NCBI GenBank assembly: GCA_001599815.1
Contig: BCIA01000008.1
Location: 1,302,001 to 1,366,000 of the forward strand
Direction of reading: 5' to 3'
From: Furcasterigmium furcatum
Lineage: Eukaryota > Ascomycota > Sordariomycetes > Glomerellales > Plectosphaerellaceae
DNA length: 64,000 nt
Shown here piece by piece: positions 21,367 to 32,888 of this stretch. A program made the translations under genes and the position numbers. Position 1 is the first letter of the stretch; each line of letters opens with the position of its first letter. Below the pieces are notes generated by a model. It saw nothing but the letters and a program-made list of their open reading frames with translations, was not told the DNA's origin and did no database searches.

Positions 21367-23661
21367 ATGTCTTCTTCCGACGGAAAGAACTCCGACCCTG
21401 AGCGGAGGACTTCCGTCCGCACTTCAACCACCAGCCGCGAAGATGAAGAGGACTATGACATGATGTCCGGTGCCGTTGCTGACGGCTTCAGACCACCAGC
21501 GCCGGGATCAGATACGACACAAGTCTCTTCTGCGGCTTCTACAGACTCCGATTCTATCACTCAGGTGGCACCCTCGTCCGCAACATCCAACGCCGGCAAT
21601 CCTCCTCAAGTCCCCCTACGCCCCTCGAGTGTGACGAAACCTTCGCGGGTTCACGACCCTCTCGCCCTCCGTCATGATGGCGCTTTTAGCCATGTTCATT
21701 CTTCACGTGTTTCTCGAACCTCCTCCGGCTCTGGGTCGGTTGACTCCCCAGTCATGCGCTCCGCGAGCCCCTATCAAGGCCCATCCGGTCCCTCCCACCC
21801 CTATCAGATGTATCCTCAGCGTACATTGAGCGTGGCCACATCAACAACAGCCCCCGTCTCCGAACGATCTTATCAAGGTCCCCAACGACCTACGCATCCC
21901 TATGGACTCTATACGCAAACTACTGAACCGGTCCCTAGTGGAGACGCCACAATTGGCTTTGGACGGCCGGACAACTACGAAAGGAGGATCGGTCCCGACG
22001 GAGAGGAGGTGGCTGATCTTATCGGCCCCTTGGGCCACACTGAAGCGTTGCCTCCTTATACCAGATATCCGGAGATATCATATTCCGCCAAGCCAGACTC
22101 TTCGAGCCAGTTATCTGAGACGACCCAGAACACCGAGTCCTCCAGTAGTCAACCGAGTCCGCCGAGTCAGCCGATCCCGGGCGCTGGGGGCATCGGTCTT
22201 GCGACGCGGAACCCAGAGTATGAGTCCCGTGATGATCTTGCCTCTCCCCCATCACGGTCTCGTCTCTCAACTCGCAGCGTCACTTCTGATGCGGTCAGTC
22301 AACACGAAATCAACACTGCTGCTGGGGCGTTCAATGAGAAGCAGAGCGGCAACAGATGGCAGAAGAGGGCCAAAAAGCGCATGTGGGGTGTGATCCCTGT
22401 CTGGGCGGTCTGCCTGGTTGCCGCTGCCCTCCTCCTCATGTAAGTGATACCATCATACCTCATATTAGTTCTTTGTGGACTGACATGACAAAGGGGTATC
22501 GTTCTCGGCGCTGTGATTGGAAGCTTACTGACCAAGGACGACGACGACGAGAAGGGGAGCAAAAAACCAGATGAGGATGCTTACCCCATCACATACACCA
22601 CCGGGACAACAGATGTTATCCCACTGGCCACAAAGCCTGCTGATCTCCCACCCTTGGAACTTGGCACCTTCAGTCTGCCCCCTCTCATCCGCTTCCAGGC
22701 TCCCACCACTTGTTTCAATGATACCAGCCAGGCACAGGCATGGACATGCAACGTGCCCTTCACAGTCTATTCCATGAGCGTGGGCAGACCAGCGAGGCGT
22801 GACCCTCTCCACGATTATGTGCTACAACTCTACCTATCCAACAACTCATCTCCTTCGGATCTTTACACGTGGGGAACCCAACCGCCTGTCATGGACGATG
22901 CTATCACCCTCCAGCTCGTCAAGGATACGGCGGAGCCAGATTGGGGACCAGCGTGGTTTGGAACCTTTATGTACAACAAGACGGTCATTATAGCCGAGGA
23001 TCGGTTTCCCAATGTTGGGAGTTCGCCCGCAAACAACAGGAGGAGTTATATGTTCGACCCGACAGACGATTTCAGGAGAGCTGGCGTCATCGGCGCACAA
23101 GAGGGCGACAGGCCGTGGATATGCACCTGGCCGGGGACCATGCTCGAAGTGTTCATATACCCCTACGAAACCAACAGCTTCTCCAAGGACCCAAGCTCGT
23201 CATCGGCAGACGGGGATGCAGCACGCGACGCCGCCTCAACCGCGTCGAGCTCACCAGTGTCCAAGGTAACCTCACCTCCGGACAGGAAGGCGCCACCAGA
23301 GGCGGACAGTGAGACTACGACAGCGACAACAACAAGTCGCACGCCAAGGATCGCTGCGCCGCCATACCCGAACATCATAAAGATTGAAGAGAGCCGCATA
23401 TCTGATGACGACTCTCGTGCTGCCGTGTGCCAGCAGGTGGAGATATGCGAAGATGGCCTCAGCTCAAAGCCGGTGTACGACACCAACGGCGACCCTGTCG
23501 AGGTCATCATTGTGGAAAATCAGCGCCTCGTTGCCTACCGTTTTGAGGAACCCAAGAACAAGAGATCTGTGCCTCGGGACATTACTCCCATCCTGGCACG
23601 AGACGACGAGGAACAATACAGCCAGCTGAGCGAGTGTGGCTGTATGTGGTGGTTTACGTGA
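21367..23661 (+). CDS. Single-pass membrane protein with disordered cytosolic region, 746 aa
   Basis: Exons 21367-22439 and 22494-23661, with a 54 bp intron inside the membrane segment. I recognise this as a conserved filamentous-fungal architecture but not a named function. Residues 1-335 are Ser/Thr/Pro-rich and disordered, with two copies of a motif of the form YQGPxxPxHPYxxY 33 codons apart (DNA 21772 and 21871). A polybasic stop (WQKRAKKRMW) precedes the membrane helix (about 341-368). The remaining 375 residues are predicted to be luminal or extracellular, with cysteines and N-glycosylation sequons (CFNDTS, NNSS, YNKT), an aromatic-rich globular domain, a Ser/Thr-rich spacer, and a terminal Cys-containing segment ending CGCMWWFT. 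The absence of a cleavable signal peptide and the basic side being N-terminal suggest type II topology. Sensor or wall-associated roles would be speculation. Confidence 0.82.
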
Positions 23662-24136
23662 AGTGGCACATATTTTTGACATATCATCTGAGCACCATCA
23701 CAGGATTTTATTCCTCAACATGCGATGCGGAGTTGTTCGGGACGACATCTGCGTGGACATTTCATGGCTCTTTGGCCAGGCACACGTCTGCAATTTTCCG
23801 GGTCATCAAACCATGATGATACCGCACTATATGGGCGCGATCTTGGGGCACTGGCGTTTTTGCGGACATTGGGACACCTTGCCGGACTTGAAAAGAGAGC
23901 GACTATCTTTTCTGAATTTTATGCCACATTATAACTGTGGTTTATTGGGTGGCAATACTTGTGTGCTAGGAGCGGGCAGTTAGCTGTCGTTAGGATAGAC
24001 GTCGGGATACATATGAATCGATGCGCATAAATGTCTGACGGCTGCGGCACGATCAGTTTCACGGGTGAAGTCCACGTCTGTGGAGGTGCCTGGACTGACG
24101 GCGCCTTCATTGGCTCGTCAAGGGACTCTCCTGGGA
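23662..24136. other. Convergent intergenic region
   Basis: 475 bp between the converging membrane-protein and CCDC174-like genes, holding both 3' UTRs. It is somewhat more AT-rich than its surroundings. No coding signal. Confidence 0.5.
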
Positions 24137-25171
24137 TCATTTGTCGGACTGTGGCGGCGTCATATTGGCGGCAAGCCCATCCAAGAATGTATCGGCCATC
24201 TTCTTGGCTCTCCTGGCTTCAAGGTCCCGTCTCCGGTCCTCGATTTCTTTCCGCCTCACGGCCTTCCTGTTCTCCTGATCCCGCCGCCTCTCCTCTGTCC
24301 TCTTGCGCTCCTCCTCGAGGCTCTGCATCTCCGCCGTGCGGGCTGTCTCGTCTTTGCTGAACTTGTAGAACCCTGCACCCTTCGTCCGGATCTCGCTGTC
24401 GGCGTCGTAGTGTTTCATATCGGGGGGCGTGGCACTTCGGTCGCGCTTGCGGGCGATGGCTTCCATTTTGTCCGGGTCGTCGGGGGCGAAGGCAAGAGTT
24501 TGTATTGTGTCACCGTAGATGAGGTTGGACGGGGCAGCAGGGCGGGCAGACATGCGTTCGAGCTCTTCGGCGCCGAGGAGGCCGCGGCGTTGTTGTCGCT
24601 CGATGCGGGCGATCTGAGCTTTCGTGGCGTGGCGGGTGCGACCATACTCATCCGTATATTCAACAACTTCATCGTCGTTGGACTTGGTGGCTTCGCCGGC
24701 AGCTGAGTCGTTATCGGATCCGGACGTGATGGCGGCGTCGTTGTCGTCGACTTGGGTTTCAGCCCATTTGCGATCAAAGTCGACGAGGGGTGCGGCCTCG
24801 TTCTCTTTTGGCACGTAGTCGCCACGCTTCATGGCAGCATATAGACGGGCTTTGGACTCCATCTTTCGCCGGGTGCGGGAGAGCACTGCGGCCTCTTCCT
24901 CGTCGGGTGCATCCTTGAGAACGAGCTTGTTGGTGGTTTGGTGCTTGTGACCTTCAGGGCGGCTTTTGAATTTCGAGGGACGGAATAGATCTTCCTTTGT
25001 CCTAGACTGCCGCGGCCGCGCAGTAGAGATCGGCTGTGAGGAGGAGGCCGCGGAGGGATTGGATATGAGGGACGTAAGTTGCGTAGTGAAGTCGAGTGAG
25101 CCCGCGAGGGCCATGTTGTTCCTGCGCTTCTTGGGTGGAGGTTGCCCGTAGAGGTTGGGATCTTGTGGCAT
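24137..25171 (-). CDS. CCDC174-like coiled-coil nuclear protein, 344 aa
   Basis: An uninterrupted frame of 345 codons from ATG 25171. Features shared with the CCDC174 (DUF4078) family are the block KMESKARLYAAMKRGDY (about residues 103-119), a D-EYGRTR motif (about 173-180), and a long Arg/Glu-rich C-terminal helix. The animal protein is nuclear and linked to the exon-junction/spliceosome machinery; the fungal role is not established. The N-terminus has a PPKKRRNN basic patch that could be a nuclear localisation signal. The C-terminal 90 residues are almost pure coiled coil (MQSLEEERKRTEERRRDQEN). No membrane segments. Tandem with the small membrane-protein gene upstream. Confidence 0.8.
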   Translation of the reverse strand: MPQDPNLYGQPPPKKRRNNMALAGSLDFTTQLTSLISNPSAASSSQPISTARPRQSRTKEDLFRPSKFKSRPEGHKHQTTNKLVLKDAPDEEEAAVLSRTRRKMESKARLYAAMKRGDYVPKENEAAPLVDFDRKWAETQVDDNDAAITSGSDNDSAAGEATKSNDDEVVEYTDEYGRTRHATKAQIARIERQQRRGLLGAEELERMSARPAAPSNLIYGDTIQTLAFAPDDPDKMEAIARKRDRSATPPDMKHYDADSEIRTKGAGFYKFSKDETARTAEMQSLEEERKRTEERRRDQENRKAVRRKEIEDRRRDLEARRAKKMADTFLDGLAANMTPPQSDK

Positions 25172-25630
25172 GTTCGGTGTATTGGAGGAGGATTCCCTTC
25201 AAAGATTGTCGGTGGTGATCAAGGGGCAGGGTTGTCGAAGGGTTATCGAAGAATGCAGATTGAGGTACAGGATGGTAGAAGTCGATGAAGTTCAGTCTGA
25301 GGCAAGGTTGTAGGTGACGGAGGGGTGGACGGCGATCTTAGTGGGCCTGAGCTGATAAGAGCTCCGTAGGTACCTAGGCAAGCAAGGAATCAAGGTACCT
25401 CCCTACGAGCTAGTGCCTTACGTGGAGGGTGGTACATAGCAAACCTGAGCTTCGGTCCCGACCTGACATTGGGACGCGGCGTACTTGCCTACCTCCTCCA
25501 GCGAGCATCCGGAAGGGATGTGTGCGAGCGAGACCGACTGCAAATCGAATACGCCGGCGACCAATACTTAAGTAGGTATTTCATTACACAGATACAGTCA
25601 AAGGTATATCTTCCCATTGCCCGAGCCACA
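25172..25630. promoter_or_regulatory. Promoter region of CCDC174-like gene
   Basis: 459 bp between two tandem minus-strand genes. A dense cluster of TAGGTACCTAGG-type palindromic words lies at 25366-25378, with TACCTCC and AAGTAGGTA nearby (25396-25402, 25570-25578). No open frame looks coding. Confidence 0.45.
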
Positions 25631-26039
25631 TCAACTGTTATTACTGTTGCTGGCATAGACTTTTCTGCTTGTGCCATCGTGCTGTACCGCCGGCGCAACC
25701 GCTGAGGCTGGCCCATGTGTGCTCATCTCGAGCACTGCAGGCCCATCGTCGATGAGTGGCCGTGGGGGCTGCTCAGGCATTGCGGGTATGGCTCGATTCC
25801 AACACGTCCTACCAATCCATAAGACCAAATCCAGAACGATCAGGAGGGCGAATGGTACGGTTAACATAAGCCCAAGTACGATCTAACAAGATCAGTATTT
25901 GGGTGATGAAGCGCAAGGCATTACGCAGACTTACGAAGACGCCAGAGATGTACCTCAGAACTGAGGGATAGTCGGAGGAAAGCATGGTATAGCCCAGGAA
26001 GGTGCCGAGCCACGACTGTTCCGAGCCGTTCTCCGCCAT
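25631..26039 (-). CDS. Small single-pass membrane protein, 118 aa, spliced
   Basis: Two exons, 26039-25935 (35 codons) and 25882-25631 (84 codons with stop), joined across a 52 bp intron with a perfect GTAAGT donor, an ACTGAT branch site and a TTAG acceptor. The product starts MAENGSEQSWLGTFLGYTML. The exon junction falls at the beginning of a strong hydrophobic helix (about residues 36-59, IVLGLMLTVPFALLIVLDLV), which only exists after splicing. The C-terminal 58 residues are Pro/Ala-rich and polar. There is no cleavable signal peptide before the helix. Family unknown; size and layout resemble small organelle or ER membrane proteins, but this is inference. The divergent neighbour 800 bp away is TRM8. 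Confidence 0.72.
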
Positions 26040-26839
26040 GGCCGGAGGCAGTCGTTGATCGATGATGCTGAGGGGAGTGATCGGGCCTCGGCCAAAGTGA
26101 CACGATACGTGCTTTGAGTCGTGGCCAACTTGATCTGCTCCGAAATCGATCCGGGCAGGTGTAGGTATCAGAGGTGCCTGTGAAGAGCTTTGTCGGCAAC
26201 CTCGGTTGCCATGCCGGTGCGGCCCCGATCGTGGATGGGCGTCTGGAAGATGGTATTGATGTGTGTATTGAGTTGCGTCACCCGGCCGGAAGTCGAATCG
26301 CACAAGCGGTTGGGCTGCTTATCAGCTCGTGGTTTCGCAGTCGGTCAGTAGAAGCTTCCCTCGGATACCGTCCTGGCACAAAGTCTGTCTCATTGTGCAT
26401 GGAGCAAGCTGCAAGTGCGTGCTGGGTGTCCTGGTGATGATTCCCAGGAGTGTGTCCGGGGCGATTTTGGGAAGGAACGCGGCTGCGTCTCACTCACTCA
26501 CAGCAACAGGCCCGGGGCGACTTGTGGCATTTCCCCTTGCACTAACAGGCACGGTAAGTGCATCCCCACGTATCAGGTACTGCGCAGCGCCGGGGGTTCA
26601 AATGACGTTTCACTCTGACAGTTCGGGCTGCCTATGTACCTGAGTTGTCCCGCATTTGAACCCTCACTTGGAACTCTCCGCAGTTCCTCGACAGGTCATC
26701 CCGGAAAAGAACATGAAGCATCGAAAAAAGCTGCCCCTCCAACAAGGCCTGTACACTTCACCTCCAACACCACGAGAATCGCCGCCCTCAACACACATTT
26801 CGTCGACCTCGCTATCTACTCACTTAGACAACCGCCAAC
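26040..26839. promoter_or_regulatory. Divergent promoter region small membrane protein / TRM8
   Basis: 800 bp between two divergent ATGs. It must contain both promoters. The last 60 bp before the TRM8 ATG are pyrimidine-rich with ACACATTT and CTCACTTAG stretches typical of fungal leaders. No specific site identified. Confidence 0.4.
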
Positions 26840-27785
26840 ATGGGCCGCGCGAAGAATCGTGCTGCCAAGCGCGAGGATTGGCGCAAAACCAAGGGTCAAG
26901 ATGGGAAAGAGATGCCGCGCAAGAAATTCTACCGTCAGAGAGCACACGCGAATCCCTTCTCCGATCACAACCTGATCTAGTTGCGTCTTCCAGTGCGCGA
27001 ACCCTGTGATCCAATGCTAACTCTGTGCGGCAGCCCGGCACGTCCTGACGAGATGGACTGGTCCTCCCAGTACCCTGCCTTCGCCCAAGACGCCCAGACC
27101 ACCTCCACGGATTCGAGAACAACATTACAAGCCACAAAAAGACCACTCAGGAGAGATGTTGAGGTGGTGGACATCGGTTGCGGGTTTGGAGGACTGACTG
27201 TTGCACTCTCGCCATTGCTGCCAGAGCAGCTCATCCTCGGTTAGTGCAGCATTTCTCGAGATCTGCAAGAGCGCCTACTAAACCCTCCCCCCTCCAGGTG
27301 TTGAGATTCGTGCTCAGGTGACGGAATTCGTCCAAGATCGGATACGGGCCCTTCGAGCACAAGACTCTGACGGCCAGAAATACCAGAACATCGCTTGCAT
27401 CCGGGGAAACACCATGAAGTTCCTGCCTAACTTCTTCAAGAAGGACCAGCTCTCCAAGATCTTCATATGTTTTCCCGACCCGCACTTCAAGGCACGGAAG
27501 CACAAGCAGAGGATTGTGTCGACTACGCTTTGCTCGGAATATGCCTTTGCGTTGAAAGCTGGGGGCATTCTGTATACCATCACAGATGTCGAGTCGCTGC
27601 ACGAGTGGATGGTGGAGCATCTAGATGCCCACCCCTCATTCGAAAGGATACCTGAGGAACAGCTTGACGCAGATCAGTGCGTTCATGCCATGAAATACGA
27701 AACGGAGGAAAGCAAGAAGGTCGATCGAAACCAGGGTCAGAAGTTTGTAGCCGTGTACCGCCGACTGGAGCATCCACCATGGTGA
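26840..27785 (+). CDS. trm8: tRNA (guanine-N7-)-methyltransferase, catalytic subunit, 277 aa
   Basis: Trm8 (METTL1/TrmB family) forms m7G46 in the tRNA variable loop using S-adenosylmethionine, normally as a heterodimer with the WD-repeat protein Trm82. Exons 26840-26979, 27034-27239, 27298-27785; introns 54 and 58 bp, the first with a GCTAAC branch site. The N-terminus MGRAKNRAAKRE is characteristic of fungal Trm8. The SAM-binding motif is VVDIGCGFGGLTVAL (about residues 93-107), followed by VEIRAQVTEFV and the substrate-site block FPDPHFKARKHKQRIV (about 169-184). Length is as expected (yeast 286). Splicing restores NPFSDHNLIYPARP at the first junction, a conserved family stretch. Confidence 0.95.
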
Positions 27786-27991
27786 CAGCCAAAGGCAGTC
27801 TTGAAAACGGAATCTAGTTCGTCTGGCCAGTAGCATGTTCATGCTTTCTAGTGCATGTCCTGCAAGCGGGTTTTGGCTCATGATAGGCAGTCCACGGTTC
27901 GGCAACGAGAAGCTTTATTTGCCCCCCCTCCTACTGGTACCGAGAGAGAGAGAAGACCCTTTCCTGGTCCTTATCGATAAAGCACCCCAAC

Positions 27992-28047
<56 letters not shown>

Positions 28048-28146
28048 CGGCCCACCTCATCTCCAATGTGGCCGACAACCCTGGATCGTGACCACTTGGA
28101 CAAACACAATGCGGCATCGACTCCTCGCCGCCCGCCTCGCTGGACT
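27786..28146. other. Intergenic TRM8 / MDM1 with poly-C tract
   Basis: 361 bp between tandem genes. It is dominated by an uninterrupted run of 52 cytosines. The plus-strand frame of MDM1 is open back through the tract to an ATG at 27835, which would add a 104-residue extension with a long poly-proline run. This is judged non-coding because family members start near MALQRKEL. Confidence 0.5.
27995..28046 (+). repeat. Poly-C homopolymer, 52 nt
   Basis: Fifty-two consecutive C on the plus strand, ending about 100 bp before the MDM1 start codon. The complementary G run could form G-quadruplexes and the C run an i-motif. The exact length is the sort of value sequencing and assembly get wrong, so it should be regarded as approximate. 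Confidence 0.9.
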
Positions 28147-31100
28147 ATGGCCCTTCAGAGGAAGGAACTAATATTCGCCGGGATCACATGCTTCATTGCA
28201 TGGGGTTACGCTACTAGCTGGGTCCCGGCCTTGCGCTGGGTCGGCTACGCCTTCGTCGCCGGCGCCGTCTCGACCATCCTCGCCTTGCTTGCCATTGTGT
28301 CCCTCACCTCCCGCGGCACCAGATACGCCCCAAGTCAGCGGTTTCCGCGCTCGAGAGGCGCCATATTCCGAGAGCCAACAGTATGGGCTGCAGACATCGC
28401 AAACCTTCGGTCGCGACAAGCCTCCTCCAAGACGCCCCTCTATCCCGAATCTACCAAAGTGTCGCAAGCCGTCGATGAACTTCTGGGCTTTGTTGTCCGT
28501 GATTTCGTGTCCGCGTGGTATTCCAACATCAGCAAGAATCCCATTTTCCCGAACGAGGTCGACAAGGCCGTGCGGCTAGCCCTGACAAATGTCCGAGATC
28601 GCCTCTTCGAGATCGACCTCGCCGAAACACTCACCAGCCGTCTGGTCCCCATTCTGACGACGCACTTGAAGGACTTCTCCGATGCCGAGAGATCGGTACG
28701 TGGGAAGAAGCTCAATCGGTCTGTGACGGAGTCAGAAGAGTTGGATCTGGCCATTGCCTCAAAATACAACGATGGAAAGCTGCATCCCGCCGCGTCCCTG
28801 TCGTTCCCAGACACGAAGCTGGTGCAGCAGGATTACCTACGAAATGTCGTCTCTGAAATACTGCCCAAGGTACTGCCTCCCAACATCTTGGCAAGCCGGG
28901 CCGTCGCGACCATCATTCGAGAAATCGTCACCTGCGCTGTGCTATTTCCGATCATGCAGATGCTCGCGGAGCCGGACACATGGAACCAGATCATGGAGAA
29001 CTACGGCCGCTCCATGCTTCAGGATCGATCGACAGTCCGTAAGCTACGTGCTGCACTAGATCAGCACGCATCTCCATCGCCTAGGTCCAACAAAGCCGCC
29101 ATCATCCCTCGTCTGACCCCAGGCGACAGCGAGAGGAAATTTGAGAAGTTCATCCGGGCCATTCGCAAAGTTAACAACCTCTCTGATGCCCGCCGTCTGA
29201 GGAGCGAGGTTGCTAGCCAACTCAAACGCGACTCTTTGGGAGACAACCAGGACCAAGCGTACCTGCGCCGACTGGACATGGGCAAGCGATTGCTGGACCA
29301 GAGGGTGCAGGTTCTCGCAGCTGGCGGAAATTCCAAGGGGGCTGTAGCGTTGGCCGCCCAAGGCCCTCCGGCAGACGGTCCTAAGACGTCCAAGTTGGAG
29401 AATGCGTCGCTTGTTGATCTCCTCCGAGACTCTGCCGGCATGTCCTACTTCATGGAGTTTATGGACCGTCACCGTCTCCTGTCTCTGGTGCAGTTCTGGC
29501 TCGTGGTCGACGGTTTCCGGAACCCCTTGGAAGACGAGGAGGCTAAAGATGAGCAGATGCCATCTGACCTGCCCATGTGGACTGATTCTGACCGAGTCGA
29601 TCTGGCGCAGATTGACCAAGCCTACCTCTCCAAGCCGGAACTGAATGTCTCGCAAGCTGCACGGAGCCAAGTCAGAGCCTTTCTCGACGCTGGCAGATTG
29701 GCATCTCCGGAGCAACATTACAAAGCCCGCCGAGCCGTCCTCGGAGCGCAAAGCGCCGTTCTGGAGAAGATGCAAGCCAGGTACTTTCAGAGTTTCAAAA
29801 AATCGGATCTCTTCTATAAATGTCTTGCTGCGCAAGAAGCATCCGCTCTTCCTTCTATTTCCGCTCCTGCAACCCATGAGCAAATAGAGCCTCCACAATC
29901 ATCTGGGGCCCTCGCACCGCAACCTCCCCCAACCTACAGGGCATCGCAATCCTTCCAGAGCAGACCCAAGCCGGTTGCGCGGCTTGCTTCTCGCCCCGGT
30001 AACTCGTCGACACGGCGTGTTGGGTCAGCTTCTGACTTGAGGTCACTCGATACTGGCGGCGGTGACATGGATCCACTGTCTGGATCCAGGCGTTCTTTGG
30101 ATAATCAGTCACCCACACCCTTGTTCGCCGACGACGACGAAATTGAACACGACAGCTTGATTGACTCAGTCCAAAGTTTGGATCAAGACGTGGGCCAGCA
30201 AGTACCTGACACGAAGGTCGTACAGGCCATGGAGGAGGCCCTGACAAACATTATGGAAGATGGAGAGCGTCCTCGCACGGCGGAGGAGTTTCGCGAATCC
30301 CTCCTTGGGGCCGAAGAACTTGCCGGTTCCGCTAGTCTATTCTCAAATGACAACGACTCTAACAGGGGATCGATCGATGTGGGCAGGCTACCGCCCTTCG
30401 TCAAGGATGGCGAAAAGCCCAGCCTGTCTTCGCTTGGTCTCGTAAGTGCTGCCTCCCGCATCGGTGTCTTTGTAGACGACGATCTCTTTGGCGACGAAGA
30501 TGCATACGTCGGCGACGACAACGAGGAAGGGGCACAGGGAGCAGGCGAAGATGACGAGGATGAGGTCCACGAGGCGGCCCCTGGTGATCTTGGCCTCGCA
30601 GAAGCTATCAGCGTGCTCTCCAACGACATTGACCGACTGAGTGCACAAGATGCGGTGGTGGACTCGTTGACCAAGAAGGCGGAGCTCACCAACAACACTG
30701 CAGAACTCCGCATCCTCAGAAAATCGAAGGCGAGTCTGCAGCGAGAGATCCGCCGCAAAGAGCTCCAGAGACAGCAGTACGTCGTTCAAGAGAGCGACAA
30801 CAGCTTATATGGGCGGTCCACCATCAAGATCAAGTCGATCCAGGTGGGACAAGAAGAAGACGGCAGGGAGTTCGCGCTATACGTGGTCGAGGTGCAGAGG
30901 GATGCCGGTGAAAAGATGCCCGCCGCGACTTGGATTGTTACCCGCCGGTATAGCGAGTTCCATGAGCTCCACCAAAACCTGCGAGCAAGATATCCCTCGG
31001 TGCGCCACCTCGACTTTCCCCGACGTCGGGTTATTATGAAGTTCCAAAGCGAGTTCCTTCGCAAGAGGCAGGCAGCCCTGGAGAAGTACATGCGAGAATT

Positions 31101-31929
31101 ACTCCTGCTCCCCGAAGTTTGCCGCAGCCGCGATCTGAGGGCTTTCTTGTCACAGAGCGTCATTGCACAAGGCCAGGACATGGGAGACCGAGAGGACAAG
31201 AAGGACATGATCACTCGGTTTTATGACTCGGTCACGGACGGCATGGAGGATATATTGGGCAATATGCCTGTCCTGGACCAGCTGTCTTTGGCGGGGCAGA
31301 ACCTCATTGCAGCTGCGACCAGCCAGCTCAACACCATGCCGTTGCCAGGCGGCGAGGATGGGATCAGCGCCGCTGAAGCTGAGGCAGAACTCAATGCCTT
31401 CGAGGACAAGGAGCTGGAGCCATTCATCAAACCAATCTGCGACATCTTCCTGGAGGTGTTCGAGCTCAACAGGGGCAACAACTGGCTGCGCGGGCGAGCT
31501 GTTGTCGTCGTCCTACAACAACTTTTGGGTGGCACCATCGAACGCAAGGTGCGCGATAATGTCAAGATGGCCGTCCAAGAGGAAGCCGTTCTCAAGTACA
31601 TTGGCCTTGCCCGCGACAGCATGTGGCCTGGGGGACAGATTCGAAAGGGCCGACAGCCCCGCAGCGCTTCGGATAAGAAGAAGAGCAGGACTGAAGCGAG
31701 CCTCATGCTTGCCACTCTAGTCCCGGATGTGGCGGGCAGCGTGGTGGGCAGAGTCAATGCCCAGGCTGCGAGTCGCCGGATATTTGCGACGCTGAACAAC
31801 TCGAGGCTCAAGTAAGTGTATTCCAGACATTGTCTTCTCCCGACTGGCCTGAAGGCTCGCTGACCGGTCAACAGTGCACACCTGACCTACACGATAATGG
31901 ACGAAGTCATAGATATCCTCTTCCGATGA
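28147..31929 (+). CDS. mdm1: Mdm1-type sorting nexin (PXA-RGS-PX-nexin C), 1239 aa
   Basis: Orthologue of yeast Mdm1 and animal SNX13/14/25, ER-anchored tethers at nucleus-vacuole or ER-lipid droplet contacts. Exons 28147-31811 and 31875-31929, with a 63 bp intron; the last exon adds NAHLTYTIMDEVIDILFR and a stop, completing the conserved C-terminus. Layout: two N-terminal hydrophobic helices (about residues 9-55), PXA domain (about 100-290), RGS-like domain (about 419-565, beginning ASLVDLLRDSAGMSYF), a disordered Ser/Asp-rich linker (about 575-790), coiled coil (about 800-880), PX domain (about 885-1005, with RRYSEFHEL and the phosphoinositide-binding region FPRRRV), and nexin C domain (about 1083-1237). 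The start at 28147 is chosen over in-frame ATGs at 28066 and 27835. Confidence 0.93.
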
Positions 31930-32888
31930 TTGAGTGAGGAGAAGCATGGCCGGAATTTTTATTGGATCGACTGATCGCAGGCGTTGAAGGCAAGCCGGGC
32001 GTTTGGAAACTGCATGGGTGGGACGGGCATTGCATGGCATGTTGAGTACAAGCATTGCCGAGCGTATTAGGACACGGTGATCGTCGACAAGATGCTGTAA
32101 TGAACTGACCGTCTAATGAAGGCGAGCTTCGGAGAAAGTGCGCGAACAACCATGGCCCAGACGTTGGAGCTCAGTCTCGGCCCCAGTGACTAAGCGCCCC
32201 GCAATGTCTTCGCTGTGCTGTGATTCGCTGTGCAGGGACGTCCATGTCACGAGCATGGGCAGCTCAGGCGGGGAGGAGTGCATGAGCCGGCAGGTGCGAT
32301 GGGTACCCAGCCCCATCCATCTCGATCCATCCCCATCCCAGCTGTCGTCGTTTCTGCCGGTTGCAACACCAAACACCTATCTCCCTCCTCTCTCCTCTCC
32401 CATACCATCCCCGTATGCCAACCTTGCGACCGACAGCGCAACCCGTCGGACATCTGTGCCACGCCTTTCTCCCACTGCGACTGGGATCCGAAGCTGTGTA
32501 CCTGGTAATTCATCCACCTCCAGGCCCTCCTCCCAGGATTGTGACCGCCCCTGGCGCCTCGCTCTGCCGCACTCAGGTTGCGCCTCGACTCGTGCCTCGG
32601 GCTGCTGGCGCATCTACCCGCTGCAGGTGGCATACGGGCTCCAGAGTCAGGCACAAACGGCAGTTGCGAGGTTGACGCGTTTCCCGGTTCTGGCATCGAT
32701 ACTCCTTGGACCCAGTACTTACTCCAGGTGCCTTAGGCAACGTCGACTCTTCCATCAATCACCACAAGACGCGGATACCGGAGTCCCTCTTTCGACCTTG
32801 CCATCCGCAGCTTTCCTACCCGGCTGGCGACCTTTCCACTTTTCAATTGACCGAACTGTTCGGCTGAGACCCGAGGACTTTGCCCATC
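31930..32888. promoter_or_regulatory. Promoter and leader region of SR protein gene
   Basis: 959 bp between tandem plus-strand genes. The second half is strongly pyrimidine-rich (CCATCCATCTCGATCC-like tracts near 32311-32340). A leader intron is possible, but I cannot place one with certainty. Open frames on both strands here are overlapping and biased; no gene is called. Confidence 0.4.

Noticed and set aside
27835..28146. 104-residue N-terminal extension of MDM1 through the poly-C tract
   Set aside because: The family start MALQRKEL at 28147 is well placed, and the extension is a frame through a homopolymer with no conserved sequence.
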